This document shows positions 1-6,621 of a stretch of 12,354 bases of DNA, in pieces. The translations under genes and the position numbers were made by a program. Origin of the DNA: Betaproteobacteria bacterium UBA7395 (GTDB lineage Bacteria; Pseudomonadota; Gammaproteobacteria; Burkholderiales; Rhodocyclaceae); assembly GCA_002470165.1 (NCBI GenBank), contig DKNF01000188.1:1-12354 (forward strand). The letters run 5' to 3'. The notes beneath the pieces are model-generated. The model was not told the origin of the DNA. It ran no database searches and saw nothing but the letters and a program-made list of their open reading frames with translations. Each line of letters begins with the position of its first letter. Position 1 is the stretch's first letter.

Positions 1-402
1 GCTGTCGCCGGCCCGAAGCCGACCGGTGAGAAGATCACCGTTGCTGCCGACGCCCTGTTCGACTTCAACAAGGCTGTCCTGCGTCCGGAAGGCAAGGCCA
101 AGCTCGACGAGCTGGTCGCCAAGGCTGCCCAGATCAAGCTCGAAGTGATCCTGGCCGTCGGCCACACCGACCGCATCGGCGGTGCCGCCTACAACCAGAC
201 CCTGTCCGAGAAGCGTGCTGCTGCGGTCAAGGAATACCTGGTTGCCAAGGGCATCGAAGCCAACCGCGTCTACACCGAAGGCAAGGGCAAGACCCAGCCG
301 GTCACCGGCGACACCTGCAAGGGCAACGCCAAGACCAAGGCCCTGATCGACTGCCTGCAGCCGGATCGCCGCGTCGACATCGAAGTCATCGGCACCAAGT
401 AA
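1..402 (+). CDS. OmpA-family outer-membrane protein, C-terminal part (5' end outside window)
   Basis: Frame 1 is open from the first base to the TAA at 400-402 and gives 133 residues; the beta-barrel or N-terminal domain lies outside the window. What is visible is the periplasmic OmpA-like domain, which in this family binds peptidoglycan through the diaminopimelate residue. It starts with a [12 protein letters not shown] segment (residues 21-32) and continues with [20 protein letters not shown], carrying the conserved Asp and Arg that contact peptidoglycan. The end is PDRRVDIEV. Cys106 and Cys118 are 12 residues apart, the spacing of the known disulfide in E. coli OmpA. Codon use is strongly biased (AAG, CTG, GAA, GGC), as expected for an abundant envelope protein. 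A strong terminator follows at once. Other peptidoglycan-binding OmpA-domain proteins are possible because the N-terminus is not seen. Confidence 0.93.
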   Translation, partial: AVAGPKPTGEKITVAADALFDFNKAVLRPEGKAKLDELVAKAAQIKLEVILAVGHTDRIGGAAYNQTLSEKRAAAVKEYLVAKGIEANRVYTEGKGKTQPVTGDTCKGNAKTKALIDCLQPDRRVDIEVIGTK

Positions 403-410
403 TCTGCCGC

Positions 411-419
411 TGCTACAAT
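411..419 (+). promoter_or_regulatory. Candidate extended -10 promoter for ubiG
   Basis: TGCTACAAT just after the ompA stop codon matches the extended -10 consensus (TGn followed by a TATAAT-like hexamer, 5 of 6). No convincing -35 box lies 16-18 bases upstream. A transcript from here would begin near 425-427, inside the left arm of the ompA terminator hairpin. It is the best candidate I see for separate transcription of ubiG, which would otherwise depend on read-through of that terminator. This is inference from sequence only. Confidence 0.35.
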
Positions 420-422
420 GGA

Positions 423-447
423 AAGCCCTGCCTCGGCAGGGCTTTTT
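423..447 (+). terminator. Rho-independent terminator after the ompA-family gene
   Basis: GCCCTGC (425-431) and GCAGGGC (436-442) form a perfect 7-bp GC-rich stem around a CTCG tetraloop. Flanking AA/TT pairs extend it, and TTTTT (443-447) follows. It lies 20 bases after the stop codon. Confidence 0.93.
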
Positions 448-472
448 CATTTTCCACATAGCGAATCGCACC

Positions 473-1171
473 ATGATCAACGCCGACCCCGCAGAACTCC
501 AGAAATTTGGCGAACTTGCCCACCGCTGGTGGGATCCGAACAGCGAATTCAAGCCCCTGCACGACATCAACCCACTGCGCTTGGGCTGGATCAATGCCAG
601 CATTCCGCTGCGTGGCAAACGCGTACTCGATGTCGGCTGTGGCGGCGGACTGCTGTCCGAAGGCATGGCAGCACTGGGTGCCGAGGTCACCGGCATCGAC
701 CTGTCGGAAAAGCCGCTCGGCGTGGCCAAACTGCATCTGCTGGAAAGCGGCCACGAGGTCGATTACCGGAAAATATCGGTCGAGGAACTGGCCGAGGAAA
801 TGCCGGCCAGCTTCGATGTCGTGACCTGCCTGGAAATGCTCGAACACGTGCCCAATCCGTCGAGCACGATCACGGCCTGCGCCCGCCTGGTCAAGCCGGG
901 TGGACAGGTTTTCTTCTCGACGCTCAACCGCAATCCCAAGTCCTACCTGTTCGCGGTCATCGGTGCTGAATACGTGCTGCAGATGCTGCCCAAGGGAACG
1001 CACGACTACGCCAAGTTCATCAAACCGTCGGAGCTTTCGCGCTGGGCCAAGATGGGCAATCTCGAACCCAGCGAACTGATCGGCATGAGCTATAACCCGT
1101 TCACCAAGGAATACAGCCTGGGCCGCGACACCAGCGTCAATTACCTGATGCGCACGGTCAGGACGGCCTGA
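473..1171 (+). CDS. ubiG: Ubiquinone biosynthesis 3-O-methyltransferase UbiG
   Basis: The product, 232 residues, matches the family length (about 230-240). UbiG uses S-adenosylmethionine for the two O-methylation steps of ubiquinone synthesis at the cytoplasmic face of the membrane. The N-terminus has the family signature [11 protein letters not shown] (residues 12-22). The class I methyltransferase motifs follow in order: VLDVGCGGG (51-59), the acidic-loop GIDLS (74-78), [14 protein letters not shown] (113-126) and LVKPGG (139-144). The C-terminal [12 protein letters not shown] and SYNPF segments are also typical. ATG at 473 begins the conserved N-terminus, although no good Shine-Dalgarno is visible. 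The gene lies 25 bases after the ompA terminator. Its 3' end overlaps the opposite-strand lipoprotein gene by 14 bases, with no terminator between them. Confidence 0.97.
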   Translation: MINADPAELQKFGELAHRWWDPNSEFKPLHDINPLRLGWINASIPLRGKRVLDVGCGGGLLSEGMAALGAEVTGIDLSEKPLGVAKLHLLESGHEVDYRKISVEELAEEMPASFDVVTCLEMLEHVPNPSSTITACARLVKPGGQVFFSTLNRNPKSYLFAVIGAEYVLQMLPKGTHDYAKFIKPSELSRWAKMGNLEPSELIGMSYNPFTKEYSLGRDTSVNYLMRTVRTA

Positions 1172-3302
1172 CCACTGCCCGCTCCCGACGCCGGTACGCC
1201 AGTATCGCCGGGAGCGATATCAGCACCAGCAGCAACAGGCCGGTCCACAACGGCCAATTCACCGGCGCATTCCACGCCCTGCGTGCCTCCGCCCGATCTG
1301 CGGCATCGATACGCTGATATTTCAGCGTGTTGTTGCCGACATCGTTGGGCTTACGGTTTTTCAGCCAGCGATGAGTCAGGGTGTAACTCTTGGGATGCAG
1401 CCCAAACACCCAGGGCGCATCGTGGCGCAGGATGTCCGTCATCTGGCGGACGATGCGCAGGCGTTCCGGCGTGTTTTCCATGTTCTTCATCTGCAGGAAC
1501 AGTCGGTCATAGACCGGATTCTCGTAGTTGGCCGAATTGGCACCGCCTTGCTGGCGCCCTTCCGGGCCGTGCAGCAGGAACAGGAAGTTTTCCGGATCGG
1601 GGTAATCGGCATTCCAGCCCAGGTAGAAAAGCTGGAAGTTGCCCTTGCGCAGCTTGTCCTGGAAACGATTGAAATCAGTGCTACGCACCACGAGCTGGAC
1701 GTCGATCTTGGCAAACTGGCGATTAAGCCAGTCCAGCCGGGATTTGTCGCCCATGCCGCCGCCAGTGGTGTCGAGGTAAAGGACCAGCGGCTCGCCGGTC
1801 CTGGCGTTACGCCCATTCGGGTAGCCGGCCTCGGCCATCAGGCGGCGTGCGACTTCAGGCGATTTGCGTACCGCCCGGCCATCGACCCAGTCATAAACCA
1901 CGCGATTGATGCCGGCCTCGCCATCCTCGTAGCCGAAAATCCCCGGCGGAATCGGCCCCTGCGCCGCGATACCCCGTCCGTTCTGGAAGATGGAGATGAA
2001 CTCCTCCTGATCGATGGCAATCGATACCGCCTGGCGCAGTTTTGCGGCTTTTTCGTCGAGCCCGCCGACCACTGCGTCCTTCATGTTGAACCCCATGTAG
2101 AAGGTCGAACTGCGCACCGCGGTCAGCAGGCTGATGCCCTTGTCGCGCATTTCGTCAGACAGGGCGACATCGCCGCCGACATTCACGCGCACAGCCTGGT
2201 CGAAACTGTCTGAGGAAATCCCGGAGGCATCGTAATAGCCTTGCAGAAACTTGTTCCAGTAAGGAATGGCTTCCTTCTCGCGGGTGAACACCGCCTGCTC
2301 GATGAACGGCATCGGTTTGCCGCAGTCGGCCAGCAAACCGGCCTCGGCGTCGCCGGGCTCGCCGTCGCAGGGATAGGGCTCGCCGCGGAAATTCGGATTG
2401 CGACTGAGCACCATGCGCCGGTTGGGATCGTTCTCGGTCAGCATGTAGGGACCGGTGCCGACCGGCCACCAGTCAAGGGTCAGGTTTTTTTCCTGCATGC
2501 CGGGCTGGGCGAAGAAGCGGTCGACCTCGCGCGGAACCGGCGCGAAGAACGGCATTGCCAGCCAGTAGGCGAACTGCGGATACTTGCCGCGGATGCGGAT
2601 ACGCCAGGTCTGCGCGTCGACACGCTCGACGCCGCTCAAGGGATAGGCGTCGAGATCGAGCCAGGCTTCGCCCGACTGGGCTTTGGCAGCCTCGCGCAGG
2701 GTATCGCCAAGTTCGCGCAAACCGACGATACGCTCGGCCATCATGCCGAAGATCGGCGAATGCAACCTGGGATGCGCCAGACGCTTGATCTGGTAGATGT
2801 AGTCGTCGGCCGCAAGCTCGCGTGTCCCGACCCGCGGGAAATCGGCAATGCGCTGACGACCGTCGGCCACCCCCGGCCCGAGGTAAACCGGCTGCCCCGC
2901 GGCGTCCAAGGCGAACGCCGGATGGGGCTGATAGCGGATACCGGGACGCAGCTTCAGTTCATAGACGCTTTCTGCAATTGCCTCGGCCGGCGCATCGTCG
3001 GGCAAGCGCCGCCCATCGGCGGAAAAATAGCGGGGTTGCGGCAGCTGCTCGACCGTGGCAGGGATCAGTTCGTAAGGGCGGCGCAAGTAGTGATACTGCA
3101 GCGGCGGTTCGTAGATCTGGGCGGTGAAGGTGATTTCGTCCTCGGTGTAGGACTGGGCTGGATCCAGATGCTTGGGCCGGTCGGTGAAGGCCGTGTAGAG
3201 AATCTCGCGGCCTGCGTCGCCGGCTCCGTAGGGCGCATTCCACACCTCGCCGCAGGCGGCGAGGCAGACACACAGCAAAAGACTGATCGACAGTTTTCCC
3301 AT
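1158..3302 (-). CDS. Family-5 (peptide/oligopeptide type) ABC substrate-binding lipoprotein with C-terminal membrane helix
   Basis: I place the start at ATG 3302, giving 714 residues. This start gives a clean lipoprotein signal ([17 protein letters not shown], lipobox LAAC, lipidated Cys17) and removes overlap with bcp; the frame is open farther upstream to 3473. Family-5 hallmarks are [11 protein letters not shown] (46-56), VGTGPYML (281-288), [13 protein letters not shown] (423-435) and [12 protein letters not shown] (562-573). Such proteins bind peptides or other solutes in the periplasm and pass them to an ABC permease. Cys312 and Cys327 may form a disulfide. Unusually, residues 685-703 form a hydrophobic helix followed by YRRRER, which predicts an inner-membrane anchor with a cytoplasmic tail. 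No permease or ATPase gene is adjacent: the neighbours are ubiG (convergent) and bcp (divergent). The ligand cannot be told from sequence. Confidence 0.88.
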   Translation of the reverse strand: MGKLSISLLLCVCLAACGEVWNAPYGAGDAGREILYTAFTDRPKHLDPAQSYTEDEITFTAQIYEPPLQYHYLRRPYELIPATVEQLPQPRYFSADGRRLPDDAPAEAIAESVYELKLRPGIRYQPHPAFALDAAGQPVYLGPGVADGRQRIADFPRVGTRELAADDYIYQIKRLAHPRLHSPIFGMMAERIVGLRELGDTLREAAKAQSGEAWLDLDAYPLSGVERVDAQTWRIRIRGKYPQFAYWLAMPFFAPVPREVDRFFAQPGMQEKNLTLDWWPVGTGPYMLTENDPNRRMVLSRNPNFRGEPYPCDGEPGDAEAGLLADCGKPMPFIEQAVFTREKEAIPYWNKFLQGYYDASGISSDSFDQAVRVNVGGDVALSDEMRDKGISLLTAVRSSTFYMGFNMKDAVVGGLDEKAAKLRQAVSIAIDQEEFISIFQNGRGIAAQGPIPPGIFGYEDGEAGINRVVYDWVDGRAVRKSPEVARRLMAEAGYPNGRNARTGEPLVLYLDTTGGGMGDKSRLDWLNRQFAKIDVQLVVRSTDFNRFQDKLRKGNFQLFYLGWNADYPDPENFLFLLHGPEGRQQGGANSANYENPVYDRLFLQMKNMENTPERLRIVRQMTDILRHDAPWVFGLHPKSYTLTHRWLKNRKPNDVGNNTLKYQRIDAADRAEARRAWNAPVNWPLWTGLLLLVLISLPAILAYRRRERAVVRPS

Positions 3303-3323
3303 GGACGCGAGTTTAACAAAGGC

Positions 3324-3353
3324 TTGACCCGCCCTGCGCCCTCCGAACAAAAT
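3324..3353 (+). promoter_or_regulatory. Candidate sigma-70 promoter for bcp
   Basis: TTGACC (3324-3329, 5 of 6 to the -35 consensus) is followed by an 18-base spacer and CAAAAT (3348-3353, 4 of 6 to the -10 consensus). Transcription would start near 3360, about 20 bases before the bcp start codon and just ahead of its AGGAAGG ribosome-binding site (3371-3377). It lies in the 79-base gap between divergent genes. Confidence 0.45.
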
Positions 3354-3381
3354 GCCTTGAAACCCATAACAGGAAGGCATC

Positions 3382-3837
3382 ATGCTCGATACCAAGCTCC
3401 CCGACTTCACCCTCCCCGCGACCAGCGGTACGTCGTTCAGGCTGTCTGAGCAGCACGGCAAGATCGTCGTCATCTACTTCTACCCCAAGGACAGCACGCC
3501 GGGCTGCACCACCGAGGGTCAGAATTTCCGTGACCTGCACGACCAGTTCGTCGCCGCCGGCGCCGTGGTTCTCGGCATTTCCCGCGACAACCTGAAGGCC
3601 CATGAGAACTTCAAGGCCAAGCAATCCTTCCCCTTCGAACTCGGCTCGGACGCTGATGAAGCCGTGTGCACGCTGTTCGACGTGATCAAGCAGAAGATGA
3701 TGTACGGCAAAGCCTGTCGCGGCATCGAGCGCAGCACCTTCGTGATCGACCGCGACGGCGTTCTGCGCCGCGAATGGCGCGGCCTGAAGGTGGCCGGCCA
3801 TGCCCAGGAAGTCCTCGATTTCGTGAAGTCCCTCTGA
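3382..3837 (+). CDS. bcp: Peroxiredoxin, Bcp/PrxQ subfamily
   Basis: This 151-residue thiol peroxidase should reduce hydrogen peroxide and organic hydroperoxides in the cytoplasm. The peroxidatic cysteine is Cys42 in FYPKDSTPGCTTE, the PxxxT/SxxC motif of peroxiredoxins. The catalytic Arg is in GIERSTFVID (114-123). Many Bcp proteins carry the resolving cysteine five residues after the peroxidatic one. Here residue 47 is Gly, so a canonical intramolecular partner is missing; Cys96 and Cys112 are the only other cysteines. AGGAAGG at 3371-3377 is a good ribosome-binding site. The gene is divergent from the substrate-binding lipoprotein and 31 bases ahead of the PIN-PhoH gene, so the latter two are probably co-transcribed. 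Confidence 0.95.
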   Translation: MLDTKLPDFTLPATSGTSFRLSEQHGKIVVIYFYPKDSTPGCTTEGQNFRDLHDQFVAAGAVVLGISRDNLKAHENFKAKQSFPFELGSDADEAVCTLFDVIKQKMMYGKACRGIERSTFVIDRDGVLRREWRGLKVAGHAQEVLDFVKSL

Positions 3838-3868
3838 CCCCTTCTCCAACGCCCTCCGAGACCATTCC

Positions 3869-5287
3869 ATGCCGCGCCAACCCGCCGCCAAGAAATCCAC
3901 GATGACCAAGATTTTCGTGCTCGACACCAACGTCCTGATGCACGATCCCAGTTGCCTGTTCCGCTTCGAGGAACACGACATCTTCCTGCCCATCATGACG
4001 CTGGAAGAACTCGACAACCACAAGAAGGGCATGTCCGAAATCGCCCGCAACGCCCGCCAGGCCTCGCGCACGCTCGACGAGATGCTGGCCGGCGCCGATG
4101 TCGACATCGACGAGGGCATCGATCTCAGGGGCCCGTCGAGCAAGCTGGCCAGCGGCCGCCTGTTCCTGCAGACCGAGGCAATCAGCGCCGAGTTGCCGCA
4201 GGGCCTGCCAACCTCCAAGGTGGACAACCAGATCCTGTCAGTGGTCATCCACCTGCAGAAGAAATTCCCCAAACGCCCGGTGATCCTGGTGTCGAAAGAC
4301 ATCAACATGCGCATCAAGTCGCGCGCGCTCAACCTGCTGGCCGAGGACTACTTCAACGACAAGGTGCTCGAGGATACCGACATCCTCTACGCCGGCACGC
4401 GCGCCCTGCCCGAGGATTTTTGGGACAAGCACGGCAAGGGCATGGAATCCTGGAAAAAGGACGCCAAGACCTACTACAAGGTCACCGGCCCGCTCTGCCC
4501 GCAATTGCTGGTCAACGAATTCGTCTGGCTGGAGAAGGACGGTTTTTCGGCCATCGTCAAGGAAGTCGCCGGCAAGACTGCCGTCCTCGAAACCCTGATC
4601 GATTACACGCATCCGAAAAATGCCGTGTGGGGCATCACGGCGCGCAACCGCGAGCAGAATTTCGCGCTCAACCTGCTGATGAATCCGGATATCGACTTCG
4701 TCACCCTGCTCGGCCAGGCCGGCACCGGCAAGACCCTGCTGACGCTGGCGGCGGGCCTGACCCAGACGCTGGAAGGCAAGCAGTTCGCCGAGATCATCAT
4801 GACCCGTGTCACCGTACCGGTCGGCGAGGACATCGGCTTCCTGCCGGGCAGCGAGGAAGAGAAAATGGCACCGTGGATGGGCGCCCTCGAGGACAACCTC
4901 GAAGTCCTCACCCACACCGACGAAAGCAGCCCCTACGGCGGCGACTGGGGCAAGGCGGCGACGCATGACATCATCCGCTCGAAGATCAAGGTCAAGTCGC
5001 TGAATTTCATGCGCGGCCGCACCTTCCTGAAGAAATACCTGATCATCGACGAGGCCCAGAACCTGACGCCGAAGCAGATGAAAACACTGGTCACCCGCGC
5101 CGGCCCCGGCACCAAGGTGGTCTGCCTGGGCAATATCGCCCAGATCGACACGCCTTACCTGACCGAGGGCAGTTCCGGCCTGACCTACGTCGTCGACCGC
5201 TTCAAGGGCTGGACGCACTCCGGTCACATTACCTTACAAAGAGGCGAACGTTCGCGTCTGGCAGACCACGCGGCCGACGTGCTATAG
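3869..5287 (+). CDS. PIN-PhoH family protein (putative RNase/ATPase fusion)
   Basis: The product, 472 residues, has two domains. Residues 13-150 form a PIN nuclease-like domain: IFVLDTNVLMHDP (15-27) with Asp19, the acidic TLEELDN (44-50), Asp119 and VSKDINMRIK (141-150), which supply the metal-binding acidic set. Residues from about 255 to the end form a PhoH-type P-loop ATPase with Walker A GQAGTGKT (282-289) and Walker B YLIIDEAQN (390-398), followed by PKQMKTLVTRAGPGTK and the conserved GNIAQID. Characterised PIN-PhoH (PhoH2) proteins are ATP-dependent RNA helicase/RNases; that role is inferred here. ATG 3869 gives the longest form; ATG 3902 (MTKIFVL) is an equally plausible start because neither has a strong ribosome-binding site. 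A terminator follows at 5309. Confidence 0.93.
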   Translation: MPRQPAAKKSTMTKIFVLDTNVLMHDPSCLFRFEEHDIFLPIMTLEELDNHKKGMSEIARNARQASRTLDEMLAGADVDIDEGIDLRGPSSKLASGRLFLQTEAISAELPQGLPTSKVDNQILSVVIHLQKKFPKRPVILVSKDINMRIKSRALNLLAEDYFNDKVLEDTDILYAGTRALPEDFWDKHGKGMESWKKDAKTYYKVTGPLCPQLLVNEFVWLEKDGFSAIVKEVAGKTAVLETLIDYTHPKNAVWGITARNREQNFALNLLMNPDIDFVTLLGQAGTGKTLLTLAAGLTQTLEGKQFAEIIMTRVTVPVGEDIGFLPGSEEEKMAPWMGALEDNLEVLTHTDESSPYGGDWGKAATHDIIRSKIKVKSLNFMRGRTFLKKYLIIDEAQNLTPKQMKTLVTRAGPGTKVVCLGNIAQIDTPYLTEGSSGLTYVVDRFKGWTHSGHITLQRGERSRLADHAADVL

Positions 5288-5288
5288 T
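5280..5288 (+). promoter_or_regulatory. Possible extended -10 element at the end of the PIN-PhoH gene
   Basis: TGCTATAGT spans the PIN-PhoH stop codon and fits an extended -10 (TGn plus TATAGT, 5 of 6). The best -35 position holds only a weak match. A perfect 12-base palindrome, GCGAACGTTCGC (5244-5255), lies upstream. If used, this promoter would place the 5309 hairpin in the leader of the next gene. Sequence inference only. Confidence 0.25.
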
Positions 5289-5308
5289 CGCTGCAAATAT
5301 TGAGCCAC

Positions 5309-5334
5309 AGGCCGTGTCCACGACACGGCCTTTT
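5309..5334 (+). terminator. Rho-independent terminator after the PIN-PhoH gene
   Basis: GGCCGTGTC (5310-5318) pairs perfectly with GACACGGCC (5322-5330) across a 3-base loop. An extra A-T pair extends the stem, and TTTT follows (5331-5334). It lies 22 bases after the PIN-PhoH stop. A GTG codon at 5314, in frame with the next gene, falls inside the stem and so is not a credible start. Confidence 0.92.
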
Positions 5335-5357
5335 CATTTCGAATTCGACATCCGCTC

Positions 5358-5362
5358 GAGGA
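5358..5362 (+). promoter_or_regulatory. Ribosome-binding site fixing a TTG start
   Basis: GAGGA is followed by a 5-base spacer and TTG at 5368. This supports TTG 5368 over the in-frame GTG 5314, which is buried in the terminator hairpin. The TTG also opens directly onto a twin-arginine signal peptide. Confidence 0.75.
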
Positions 5363-5367
5363 CAGCC

Positions 5368-6612
5368 TTGAAACGCAGAGACTTCCTGGCCAGCACCGCC
5401 CTTTTTTCCCTGTTTGCCGGCGACGCCCTGGCCGACACCAGGAAAAAGGCCAGTACAACCAAGAAAAAGCCTGCGGCAAAACCGAAGAAAAAAGCCAAGA
5501 CTCCGGCAAAACGACCAGCTGCCGCAGCTGCTGCAACACCCAGCGTCCACAGCGCCAGCAATCCGCTCATCGACAATCCACCGGACGGCACTTCGTCATC
5601 ACGCCTGCCGCCGGTCAGGGCACAGGAACTCCCCAGCGAGTGGCAGCACTACCAGATCGTCACGACACTGCAACTCAACGCGCCTGGCAAATCGCTCAAG
5701 CTCTGGTTGCCCCTGCCTTCGTCACGGGAAACGACCTACCAGCGAACCACCGGCCACACCTGGCAGGGCAACCCCCACAGCACGGCGATGCAGCGCGAGC
5801 CGGACGAGCGGCTTGAAGTCCTGCACTGCGAATGGAAGGATGCGGCCAATGCCAAGCTGCAGCTGGTCACCACCATCAGCACCGCCGACCGTCACTTCGA
5901 CATCACGCGTCGCACTGTCGCTCCCGACCGCGACGACATCCTGCGTGCCAGTCTCCGCGCCAGCAACCGGATTCCCAACGATGGCCCGGCCAGGAGCCTG
6001 GGCGAAAGCATCGTCGGCCGGATCAGGGATCCGATTGCCCAGGTCAAGGCAATTTACGACTGGGTCTGCGAACACGCCATTTACGACCCGAACGCCCCGG
6101 GTTGCGGCATCGGCGATGTCCGCGAGCTCCTTTATTCCGGGCGATACATGGGCCGCTCCGCCGACATCAACGGACTGTTTGTTGCCATCTGCCGCGGCAT
6201 CGGCATTCCCGCACGCTGCGTATTCGGCATCCGCACCGGCCCTTCCCGCCTGTTCCGCAGCCTGGGATTGCGCAGCGACGATGCCAGCCAGGGACAGCAT
6301 GTCCGCGCCGAGTTCTATCTGCCCGGCTACGGCTGGATTCCGGTCGATCCGAGTGATGTCTGCCGGGCCGCCAGCTACGAAGTCATGTCCAGAAACGACC
6401 CCCGCCTGCAATCGCTCAGGCGCGTGCTGTTCGGCGTCTGGGAGATGAACTGGGTGGCCTTCCACAACGGCACCGACCTGCAATTGCCGGGAGACGGCAA
6501 GCTCCTGCCCTTCTTCATCCAGCCTGAGTTGCTGCTGGATGGAAAAGCGGCCGGCGAACCGAAAATCGGCGAACGAATCTGGTCGATCAGCGCCCGCCGC
6601 ATCGCGGGCTGA
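5368..6612 (+). CDS. Tat-exported transglutaminase-like protein with Cys-to-Ser at the nucleophile position
   Basis: The product is 414 residues from TTG 5368. It begins with a twin-arginine signal, KRRDFLAS (2-9), a short hydrophobic stretch and an ALA|D cleavage site after residue 22. A Lys/Ala/Pro-rich segment (about 24-60) follows. The rest resembles periplasmic transglutaminase/papain-like proteins: AIYDWVCEHAIYDP, SADINGLFVAICRGIGIPAR, GQHVRAEFYLPGYGWIPVDP. In this superfamily the triad is Cys-His-Asp. His311 and Asp327 are present, but the position of the cysteine (usually G-K-C-A-D-x-N) is Ser264 (GRSADIN, codon TCC at 6157-6159). The protein may be a non-catalytic binding protein, or the change may be a sequence error (TGC to TCC). 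It stands alone between a terminator and convergent dnaB, 9 bases apart. Substrate unknown. Confidence 0.85.
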   Translation: MKRRDFLASTALFSLFAGDALADTRKKASTTKKKPAAKPKKKAKTPAKRPAAAAAATPSVHSASNPLIDNPPDGTSSSRLPPVRAQELPSEWQHYQIVTTLQLNAPGKSLKLWLPLPSSRETTYQRTTGHTWQGNPHSTAMQREPDERLEVLHCEWKDAANAKLQLVTTISTADRHFDITRRTVAPDRDDILRASLRASNRIPNDGPARSLGESIVGRIRDPIAQVKAIYDWVCEHAIYDPNAPGCGIGDVRELLYSGRYMGRSADINGLFVAICRGIGIPARCVFGIRTGPSRLFRSLGLRSDDASQGQHVRAEFYLPGYGWIPVDPSDVCRAASYEVMSRNDPRLQSLRRVLFGVWEMNWVAFHNGTDLQLPGDGKLLPFFIQPELLLDGKAAGEPKIGERIWSISARRIAG

Positions 6613-6621
6613 GCAAAAGAA

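Noticed and set aside
3303..3323. Promoter for the substrate-binding protein gene (minus-strand TGTTAAACT)
   Set aside because: The -10 match is weak, there is no -35, and the start point would fall at the start codon.
2241..3449. Long plus-strand frame (402 residues) opposite the substrate-binding protein
   Set aside because: It is the antisense shadow of a GC-rich gene: no recognisable domain, and the minus-strand frame has clear family-5 motifs.
3303..3473. 57-residue N-terminal extension of the substrate-binding protein
   Set aside because: The extension overlaps the start of bcp on the other strand and would bury the lipoprotein signal; ATG 3302 gives a perfect signal and lipobox.
3313..4332. 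Minus-strand frame (339 residues) across bcp and the start of the PIN-PhoH gene
   Set aside because: It spans two well-supported genes and their gap on the other strand and has no recognisable domain.
5244..5255. LexA/SOS box
   Set aside because: The palindrome has no spacer between GAAC and GTTC, unlike the GAAC-N4-GTTC box, and does not match the CTGT-N8-ACAG proteobacterial box.
6592..6609. Hairpin GCCCGC/GCGGGC at the end of the transglutaminase-like gene as a bidirectional terminator
   Set aside because: It has no T-tract on either strand and lies within coding sequence; only 9 bases separate the convergent stops.
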